Below are positions 55,801 through 64,000 of a DNA stretch of 64,000 nucleotides, one piece after another; positions within the stretch are counted from its first letter, which is position 1; the number at the start of each line of letters is the position of its first letter. The DNA is from Mastigias papua (taxonomy: Eukaryota; Cnidaria; Scyphozoa; Rhizostomeae; Mastigiidae): positions 9,091,501 to 9,155,500 of the forward strand of contig OZ025283.1 in the NCBI GenBank assembly GCA_964019165.1. The letters are read 5' to 3'. The notes beneath the pieces were generated by a model, which saw only the letters and a list, made by a program, of their open reading frames with translations, did not search any database and was not told the origin of the DNA. The translations under genes and the position numbers were made by a program.

Positions 55801-58514
55801 TAGAGTCGTCCAAGAATTTTATTAAAATTATTGAGCCATTTCATAGTCATACATGATTTCATCTACCACAGTGGTCATCAAACTTTGCACACTATTTTAC
55901 ATGGAGGTCTCATACGGCATACCTTTTGGAATCAGGGTGGCTGTTGGGGTAGATATATTTTACGATGAGTAGGTATACTGTCACACAAAACAAACATTAA
56001 CAGTGATACAGGTTAATAAACAACGAGTCGAACAAGTGACAGAAGCCTGATGCGGTCCCCTGCATCCCTTCGCGGTCCCTCTGAAATCTTTCTCAGTTCC
56101 CTAACGGACCGCGGACCCCAGTTTGGGAACCACTGATCTACCAGTTTTTATCTAGAATGGGCCTATCTCTACATGGAAAAAGGGCGTTTCACCAATATCC
56201 GAAGTATATGGTCCTTAAACATTTTCCAGCTCCGCCACTTCTTTTTGTCAAGCGGGCCAAAGCTATAACAAACTACGTAAAACTTGGAATAGCAAGACCC
56301 CAATAATTCTAACTTATTCTAAACCGCAAAGGTGCTAACACAGAATGGACCTATCTACTCGCGAGCCACAAAAATCCCTTTCGTGGGCCGGATTGTGGCC
56401 CGTGGGCCATAGGCTACCACCTAGACTTTCATAACGTTAGCAATATAAGTATATATTAATACCCACGTAAAATATCAACACACGTGTAAATGCTAAGTAG
56501 GTACAGAGTAGTCGAGAGAGGGCAGGAAACCAACATCAGAAATTTATAAATAGCATCCAAAGAATATAAAAGAAGTGATCCACTACGCTTCCAATTGTCA
56601 AGCTGGGTAAATCATTTATATTTGGCAAAAACAAATTCGAACTTTTGTCGTCCAATAATAGTAAATTGTTGCCAGATCTGAAAAAAACATTCTATGTTCA
56701 CAGCTATGAAAAACAAGGACGCCTAAAGCCACAGCATGCTAAAGAAATTTGACTACGGTGGAAAATTAGTGTAAGGGACTTAAAATGATGGAAGACATGA
56801 AGGGGCTTGGGCAATCATATTTACTACTTTACAGGAAGGGGTCAAAACTGCTAGTGATTTTATGTGACATTGAAATTAAATGTAGGGAAAGCATTGGGCC
56901 CAAAAGGGAAGGGTGCCAATAAATCCCCAGTAAAAAAATCTAACATTTCATTTAACATATACCCAACATTGACGTTACTGAAATATTGGGTCGTTTGAAT
57001 AACATGTTAGTTCTCCCAATATTGACATTTCCGGTGCTGGATAAAAGTCGCTCGGGTTCAAAAATGTTCAGTAAAGGTGGCCAACAGTTCTGTCGTTTTC
57101 AAATGCTTGGTAGTTTGAACATCTCTTTTAACAAAATCACAGAATAGAGTCTATCCTGTGACGGCATCGTCCGCGCATTTTTGGTGTAAAGCGCTAGTCA
57201 AACGATCCAACAGTTCGCGCAACATTTCATCTAACATTTGATGTTATGTTTCATAATGTTCAGTTTAGGAGTGGTCAAATGTCAAACGATCTAACACGTT
57301 GAACATTTGAAAGCAATAGAAATGTTGGCTTGATTTGATCCCGAACAAATTCCATCCAACATCATTGAACACATTGTTGGGTGGCTTAACATGGCGGTGA
57401 AACGATCCAACAATTTCACTGAACATAGATGTTCAATGAATGTTGGGTGAAATGTTGGACCGTTTGACCAGGGCCTAAGACATATCATATTCACATTAGC
57501 AATTTCGGAAATGACTTTCCGATGTTGCACCGTTTGTCTAAGACAATCCGGATCAGAGTGTTTCCACTAAAACGATGCGGCTTCAAATTTGTCCCTTTTC
57601 AAAAAAATACGCTCTTGGCACCGTTTTCAAAAATGTCCATTTTTCATCGTTTCAATGGAAGCGAAAGGCTGAAGTGGATAAATGTTTATGGTTTTCATAT
57701 TTATCCGTGCCAATGGAAAGGGGTCTAACGGACTGATTTAACAGTTGATAGCAAAAACATATTTCAACTAACAGGAGACCGGATTGTGACACTAACCAGA
57801 CCAGAGTATCAACAAACCAGAAAGTTGTTTGAATCTGAACGTAGAATTGAAATGGCATGTTACTAACATATTTTTGAGAAGGGATAGATCTGAAAGCGCA
57901 TCGTTTTAGTGGAAACACTCTGACCCGGATATTTTAAAAAACGGTGCAGCGTCAGAAGCCATTTGAGAAGTTGCTACTGTGAATATGATACGTTAAACCC
58001 TGGTCAAACGACTCAATGTAACAGTTACTATCAACGTAACACTTCAATCCTACATTCAGATTCGACAACGTTGTTCTACAGAGTCTTATTTTACTTATGC
58101 TAAGTTTTCTTAGAGTTCGAACTCTAATTGAAGAATTTCCAAATCATACTACCGGCTGTATGCACAAACCAAGGCCAAAAACGTCGCTCTTCTCTAAATA
58201 AGTGTAGCTGTACAAACAGTAAAACAGTGTTTCACCCAGTAATCTGATCTGTATGAACAACCAGCCCCATTATTCAAAGTACATAACTAGTTAACCGAGT
58301 GTATGCATACGCCAGTGCCATACGCCTGTTAGGCTCATGTAAAAATCTCAAAAAAGTCAACTCACGGTAACAACGCCACTCTCCTTCGATTTCGTGCTAC
58401 GCGCCCGGCCATATTCTCACCAGCCGAAAACGAATTGACCAGAGTTATTCCAATATTTTTCGTGTCTTTAAGTGCGCTTCTCGCTGCTTTGAGTATAAGT
58501 CTTCCGACAAACAT
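52834..58514 (-). CDS. Mitochondrial-type helical protein, possible Smac/DIABLO homologue, 4 exons, 267 aa
   Basis: Exons on -: 58514-58366, 55611-55524, 54145-53773, 53027-52834; GT/AG borders, consistent phases, 804 nt. The first in-frame ATG gives [20 protein letters not shown], an amphipathic, Arg/Lys-rich mitochondrial-type presequence with further RNRRR. A hydrophobic stretch [15 protein letters not shown] follows at about 52-66. The C-terminal half is helical: [21 protein letters not shown]-like [34 protein letters not shown] and [15 protein letters not shown]. Overall order and length resemble Smac/DIABLO (239 aa in human), whose LSEMAAEAAYQTGA and KAETKLAEA blocks align loosely with LLSAQQFGA and [10 protein letters not shown] see no convincing AVPI-type IAP-binding tetrapeptide. 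The gene model is firm; the family assignment is tentative. Confidence 0.8.
55869..56135. mobile_element. Non-autonomous hAT transposon (267 bp) with 8-bp target duplication
   Basis: Starts CAGTGGTCATCAAACTTTG, ends GTTTGGGAACCACTG, and is flanked by identical ATCTACCA octamers (55861-55868 and 56136-56143). It sits in intron 1 of the Smac-like gene. Sequence near 56340-56420 (GGGCCGGATTGTGGCCCG) looks like part of another hAT copy. Confidence 0.92.
56947..57120. mobile_element. Decayed MITE copy, CCAACATTG family
   Basis: CCCAACATTGACGTTACTGA, GGTCGTTTGAA and CCCAATATTGACATTTCCGG follow the pattern of 20305-20570. The ends are eroded. Confidence 0.5.
57197..57468. mobile_element. MITE, GTCAAACGATCCAACA family (272 bp)
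   Basis: GTCAAACGATCCAACA (57197-57212) is matched by its inverse at 57453-57468 with one difference. Repeated GAACAT/ATGTTC and CCAACAT blocks fill the interior. Same family as 20305-20570. Confidence 0.8.
57548..57928. mobile_element. MITE with perfect 24-bp inverted repeat core (381 bp)
   Basis: Positions 57556-57579 (GAGTGTTTCCACTAAAACGA..) are exactly reverse-complemented at 57897-57920. The outer CCGGATCA/TGACCCGG extends this with one mismatch. It lies in intron 1 of the Smac-like gene, next to the previous MITE. Confidence 0.85.
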
Positions 58515-58999
58515 CTTTTCAAATGTACGCAAGGTAGTTAACCCTCGAATGAAATACTGATTCGCGTAATCTGAAACCAGGAACTTCGTGATGCAATGTT
58601 GGAACGTCACGCACTGAGTTAGTCACTACGCTAAATATATAATGTTGCAACTCTGCTCGATTCCTAGATATTTTTTACCAACCGTAGATGGAGTTTTCTC
58701 GTGCTCTGCTTGACGTGAGCAGTACTTTTAGACGCTGTCTAAATATTTGCCGCGAGGTCTCAAATATAACCTGCAGATAGAATTCAACACGCAAGGACAG
58801 GGCCTGCCATAAATCAGAGCATGAAATTACACCCCTACTGTTAAAGCAACAACAAAGGTGCTATAAGAGGTATCACATGTCTGCTGTCTCATCTCCTCTC
58901 TATTATAAACATTCAATTGTAGCACCCAAGTAGGACATTTTGCCTCCTAAAACTACGAGGAACACCAGGAACGAGGCGTTCATTTAGGTCATGCCAATA
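58515..58999. other. Upstream flank of the Smac-like gene
   Basis: The frame stays open upstream of the ATG to a GTG at 58610, but no upstream ATG exists in it, so this is taken as 5' UTR and promoter. No clear core element seen. Confidence 0.4.
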
Positions 59000-59335
59000 C
59001 TAAAGGCTCAAAATTGCTGAAATTTACGAATAAGTTCAGAATCATCAGGATAGAAAAGAGATCAAACAAAAGTGTGCTTGATGATATCGGAGAAACTAAA
59101 GGACTTAGCAATGAGATAGAACAACAGAGACTTCAACTCAAGGGGCACAATATGCGACACAGGTGCAAAGAGAATGGCTTATCGACAGGAATGGTATTTG
59201 GAAAAAGATCAAGAGGACGGCAGTGACAAATAAAACTAACAAAAAGTTAGGACTGACTATTGCTGAGGCCATTACAACAGCTCAGGATAGGGAGAGATGG
59301 AGGAATATTGCGTATGTCGCCACAGACGTCCGGTA
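59000..59335 (+). mobile_element. Decayed LINE C-terminus, 'GKRSRGRP' type
   Basis: EIEQQRLQLKGHNMRHR then GKRSRGRQ, and after a frame break AQDRERWRNI. These correspond to '(E)I..RRL.W.GH..R', 'GKR.RGRP' and 'A.DR..WR..V' at the end of a common non-LTR retrotransposon protein. Highly degraded, and a different family from the other LINE pieces in the window. Confidence 0.7.
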
Positions 59336-61914
59336 AGCCGAATGTTCTAAAGGATAATAGTAGAACAGCAAGGCTCATATTACTTCCACGGTTCTGATGG
59401 TTTTGATTAGCTGCAGCCCCTACACAAACTGTAGATCTACAAAAGATGAGTAGATCAAGAATCTAGTAAGGAACTTCTATGTGCAGAAAAGACGTCCAAA
59501 AATAAAGAACTTTTAAAACTAGGCCTTGAACTACGTTCCCTATTAACAAAATTTCTATGGGAATAGTTAGTAGGCCCACGACCGTATAAGAAACTGTCTC
59601 TTCTTTGGAAGTCCACAGTGAGAAAATTTAATAAATTTATAAATGTGATCTCATGTGGGCCACGTAAGAACAGAATTTCTACAAGAAATTTGCTCTGGTC
59701 CAGTATTGAAACTTTCTTCGTTTTTTCTAGACTTCAGTGCCAATCCTTTCTCACTATTATATTAGCAAGAATGTTTGAGTTTGTGTAACAGTGCTACTCA
59801 GAAACTAGCACTAGATTCCTTAGACTTCATAGATTGCCTCGGGAAATTTATACAAATTAAATGAGTGAGAAGGTCTTTCTTGGATCTCAAAAATACAGTA
59901 GGATCTTCTTAACTTTTTGAACAATCGAGAGCTATTTTCCCATACAAAAAACGCGGAACGTGGCACGCGGGTGGGCTGAAGATTGCCTATGTCTGATGAA
60001 AAGACGAGGTTAAATCAAGTATAATAGAGAAACACGGATCAGGAAATACCAGCAGTGATGTCAAAGTTGCACTGTTAAATGGATAATACAAATTACCAAG
60101 AAAAAACCTGAATCAAGGAAACAACGCGCGTTTTATTTGTAATAAAGGCTTTCCAAGTACCGAAACTTTCTTTGCTTTTTCATGAAAATATCTTCCGATC
60201 ACCTGTTCAGCATTTATAATGACTGGTCCCTTAGGTCTCAGAAATCTAGTGCTGAACTTTCTTAACTTTTTAACTGAATACAGTTTTCCTATGAACCAAT
60301 TTCCTTTAAAAAAGCGAGTATGGCCATTACTTATTTCGTTCAGAAACGTGACGAAACCAACCGGTTATTCGCTCAGTAAAGATATAAAATCGAAGTTAAA
60401 CAACCTAAGGAAAAATAAAGCTGCTCGCCATTGTTCTTTCATACGTCATTCCATTCATAGATCTTGATCCTACCTCTGTGGCTCGTGCAGAGTAGCAAGT
60501 ACAAAATGAGTTTATTGTCCTTCGCACTGCATCGGAGCGACTGGTTTTTCTTTATCTACTGACTGTCAGTAGTTTAAACGCCAAAAAATTCTGTACGATT
60601 ACTTTTCAATGAGGTTTAGTAGGAGAACTCCAAACCTAGGCACGAAGCCTGCGCTAAAAAGGTGGGGGCAAAGTTGAGCGAAGGTTCAATTCCTGAAAGC
60701 TTAAGTTTTAAAGCATTCTCTAAACCAAGCACTATAGAGTACGGGTTTATTTTACTATTTTGCTACGTCATATTAGGGAACAGGCTTATTCCGTTTCTCT
60801 ATTCGTTCTGTCTTTGTTGTCTTAACGAACACTACACCAGGAACTCGCGACTGAAAATGCCCCAGAAAATAAATAGCTTGAAGGAATTCTCCAAAGCTCA
60901 GATGAAGAAACAAACAAATTTGCTTGGGATTAACTGTTTCATGCAGCACAAATTGAAAAAAGATGTATTGAAACTTCTATTCTAACAAAATTAGTTCTAA
61001 ACCACCAATTTCCTCTAAAGATATAAAGCCAAAGCTGCCATATTGGTATTGCACTTCGCATCTTTGAATTCAAGAAGCGTATGAAGGAACTAGCGGATAA
61101 TTTCAAGGTAGAAGTTGCTCTAGAAGTTCACTGACAAGGAACAGGCTAAGGACCTTTCGGCCTCCTTTCCGCAAAAAAATAAGAGAAACTCACTGAACAC
61201 TTCGCAAACTTTTTACTTCAATAAAGAACTTTTGTTAGGGTACTTATAGTGTCAGTGTCAAACGAGTATGAACAAATGATAGCTGCACTAGTTGTACCTT
61301 CAGTCATGTTAACCCCGAGCAAGTTCAAGAACGTATCCTATTAATGGAAACACTCAAAAAAGGATTAAAACGAAAAAGCTGCTGCTACAACAGCATCAAC
61401 ATAACAATACAAATATTCCAGGATGTGGCTACGATTTACGTGTATTTTTACCGATACAAACGCACACGACAACGTGGGAAAGAACAGCTTGAGGCTTCAC
61501 TGTGTTCTCATTACGGTGATTCAAACACGGATATCTTTTGACCCAGTTGTGCTCAGGTCCAGGATAATTGATCCTGTCCAGTAGATTCTCGACGTACAGG
61601 CCATCGCTTCCCTTCCTTCTAAATCGCTACAATCATAGGCGTAGGAGGCGGGGGGCTGGGGATGCAGCCCCCCAGTTGGGCAGAAATCCACTTCATTCGC
61701 GCAATTTCTTAAGGAAAAACAATAGCTTTTCCCGAAAATAGTTGTACCTCTATTCGGCTCGTTGGGACAACAGATCAGTGATTTGAGCAAACAGCTTGCA
61801 ACCATCCAAACTTAAAGCCCCGCCCCCCCCCCCCTACACCCATGGTTGCGATGTATACCAAAAGTCATGGAACACTAGCAATGTTTTGCACCACAGGCGA
61901 ACAACAGCATCCAT
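59336..61914. other. No recognised feature
   Basis: About 2.6 kb. Short frames (for example 60219-60467 and 60662-60985 on +) have no motif. C/G runs near 61.65 and 61.82 kb. Confidence 0.45.
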
Positions 61915-62437
61915 ACTCTCCAGTCCGGAATAGACGTCCCCCCCCGACTATTTATTTTTTCGAAAAATGCACACCAGGACATTCTTATTGCAGCCCCCCC
62001 CGCTTATTAATTTTGAGCCAAGAGGAAATTTTCCCAACCAGACCAAGAATTGTCCGGCGAAAGTAACTCGTTGTGAATGTTTGTTGCGCTGAAAAAATGC
62101 TAGCGTGAAATGCGTAATTGCTGCAAGAAGCACTGAAAACGTAGCCGACAGTTGTGCCAATGATGATGACATTATGAACGACGATGATAGACACATTTCT
62201 AGCATGCTAGAAATATGTAATAAACGTAATAATTTTTTTCAAAAAGTTAGAATTTTTATCTAATGCATATGTTGGTCTTCTCTCCACATCCATTTATAAC
62301 AGCCCATCCATAGACATTCACCTTGGAGCTTATTCCATCCCCCCCGCTTATTGCAACCCCCCCGCTTATTTACTTTGAGACTTTTTTCCAACCCCCCGCT
62401 TATTGCCACCCCCCCTTCTATTCCGGACTGGAGAGTA
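61915..62437. mobile_element. TA-flanked DNA transposon with perfect 21-bp ends and CCCCCCCGCTTATT repeats (523 bp)
   Basis: TACTCTCCAGTCCGGAATAG (61915 on) is perfectly inverted at 62417-62437, beginning and ending with TA. Inside each end, C7-8 runs followed by GCTTATT recur at least four times, so the - strand carries repeated G runs. The general plan (TA target, subterminal AATAAGCGGG) matches the pogo-like element at 50171-51280. No transposase. Confidence 0.85.
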
Positions 62438-62737
62438 GTCCCGTTAAACAATGTTGTCTGAAGTAAACATGAGTAATCACAGGGATATAAGTGATACCTC
62501 TGTACAGTGCTATGGGTTTCCGCTATCGATTCAATATTGTTTAAGGGGGGGGGGGGCATTTGTGTCACAGAAAACCCACAGGTGTCAGGTGTCTGAACTG
62601 CATAAAAATGTGCCGGTGTTCCAATTACTCTTGGCAGCCACTTTACCTCCTTCCAGACACTTTGACTCATTAAGGGAACAAGACAACAAATCATCTTGGT
62701 CCATCGCTTGTAAGGGAATTGCATGAAGAGGAGTAGA

Positions 62738-63173
62738 GTGAACCCTCGTTTATCACGGGGGTTACGTTCCAAAAATAACCCGTTGTAGGCGAAATCCGTG
62801 AAGTAGTCACTTTATATTTTAAAGTTACAATTATACAATACAAGGCAGGCAGGCAGGCAGGTAGGCAGGCTGGCTGGATGGCTGGCTCATAGGCTGGCTC
62901 ATAGGCTGGCTGGCTGGCTGATACGCTGATAAGCTGACTGGCTGGCTGGCTGGCTCATAGGCTGGCTCATAGGCTGGCTCATACGTGGGCTCATACGCTG
63001 GCTCATAGGCTGGCTGGCTGGCTCATAAGTGGCTGGCTGGCTCATAGGCTGGCTGGCTGGCTCATAGCTGGCTGGCTGGCTCATAGGCTGGCTGGCTTAT
63101 AGGCTGGCTCGTAGGCTGGTTGGCTGACAGGCTGATAGGCTGGCTGACAGGCTGGCTCATAGGCTGGCTGACA

Positions 63174-63217
<44 letters not shown>

Positions 63218-63537
63218 CATAGGCTGGCTCATAGGCTGGCTCATAGGCTGGCTCATACGTGGGCTCATACGCTGGCTCATAGGCTGGCTCATAGGCTGGC
63301 TCATAGGCTGGCTCATAGGCTGGCTGGCTGGCTCATAGGCTGGCTAGCTGATAGGCTGGCTAGCTGATAGGCTGGCTAGCTGATAGGCTGGCTGGCTGAT
63401 AGGCTGGCTGGCTGATAGGCTGGCTGGCTGGCTGGCTGATAGGCTGGCTGGCTGGCTGGCTGATAGGCTGGCTGGCTGGCTGGCTGATAGGCTGGCTGGC
63501 TGGCTGGCTGATAGGCTGGCTGGCTGGCTGGCTGATA

Positions 63538-63611
<74 letters not shown>

Positions 63612-64000
63612 ATGGATGGATGGATGGATGGATGGATGGATGGATGGATGGATGGATGGATGGATGGATGGATGGATGGATGGATGGATGGAGGGATGGA
63701 TGGATGGATGGCTCATACTGTATTTGGATGGCTGATACTGTATTATACAATAAAACCAAAAACCAAAACCTGCTTTCAGACCCAAGCATTGAAAAATAAA
63801 CGTTATCAACAAATAACTATGATAGTTGTTGGAAATACTACTGTAAAATAATGTAAATGTACTGTACAGAGACAAGGCGCGGAGACTCTTCACGCTGGTC
63901 AGTCCCTTAGCCAATCAGGGTGCAGAACAGGTGCACTTTAAAAAAAGCAGAAAAAACTGCACTAAAAAAATCCGTGAAGCAGTGAAGCCGTGAAAGGTGA
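62738..64000. mobile_element. DNA transposon-like element with CCTCGTTTATCACGGGGG end, filled by simple repeats
   Basis: The left end reads GTGAACCCTCGTTTATCACG, then TTACGTTCC and AATCCGTGAAGTAGT. The right side (63955-64000) carries AAAAATCCGTGAAGCAGTGA and CCGTGAAA, the inverted theme. This style (Tc1/mariner- or pogo-like MITEs with 'TATCGCGG') is widespread in aquatic animals. The right terminus may lie beyond the window. Confidence 0.5.
62842..63712. repeat. Compound (GGCT)n/(GGCTGATA)/(GGCTCATA)/(GGAT)n array
   Basis: GGCA and GGCT tetramers punctuated by CATA/GATA, organised from about 63360 into GGCTGGCTGGCTGGCTGATA higher-order units, then pure GGCT, then pure GGAT from 63609. The Ser-Gln-Pro frames on - are artefacts. 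Confidence 0.97.

Noticed and set aside
62899..63914. Ser-Gln-Pro-Ala repeat proteins up to 184 aa
   Set aside because: Translations of the GGCT and GGAT arrays, open in several frames at once.

Overview
This is a stretch of an animal nuclear genome, most likely a marine invertebrate (perhaps a cnidarian or a similar early-branching or soft-bodied group). It is AT-rich and gene-sparse. Its genes are split into short exons with GT-AG introns and are embedded in non-LTR retrotransposon debris, small inverted-repeat DNA transposons and very many microsatellites. The phylum is inferred from gene and repeat style and is not proven. Nearly every long open frame in the window is a simple-repeat artefact. 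The real genes had to be assembled exon by exon from protein families and splice-site phase.

Layout. (1) 1-11 kb: two SLC22-type organic ion transporter genes lie tail to tail. The last exon of a + strand copy is at 215-409, and a complete ten-exon - strand copy (535 aa) runs from 10809 to 2558. (2) 11-28 kb: a gene desert holding a ~115-bp satellite (17.5-18.5 kb), MITE-like palindromes, a decayed LINE, and long GGAT/GAAT, AACAT and GAT arrays. (3) 28.5-31.2 kb: a - strand selenocysteine glutathione peroxidase. It has an in-frame TGA at the catalytic position, a signal peptide, and a SECIS-like hairpin about 1 kb beyond the stop codon. (4) 33.4-38.2 kb: a - strand three-exon gene for a homologue of the plant 'pathogen-related protein' (NTF2/SnoaL-like fold), with an MGCTES N-terminus suggesting lipid anchoring. 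(5) 38.7-52 kb: repeat-rich, with MITEs, LINE reverse-transcriptase fragments of more than one family, and a Harbinger-like MITE nested in a pogo-like element. (6) 52.8-58.5 kb: a - strand four-exon gene for a 267-aa protein with a mitochondrial-type N-terminus and a helical C-terminal half. It resembles Smac/DIABLO weakly. (7) 59-64 kb: LINE remnant, a G-rich TA-flanked transposon, and a second transposon whose interior is a huge GGCT/GGAT array.

The genes do not form a pathway. Peroxidase, pathogen-related protein, transporter and possible apoptosis factor are independent single genes. I found no CRISPR, operon, phage or other prokaryotic system. The most rewarding items are the selenoprotein with its SECIS, the acylated pathogen-related protein, the Smac-like gene, and the dated nesting and family structure of the transposons.
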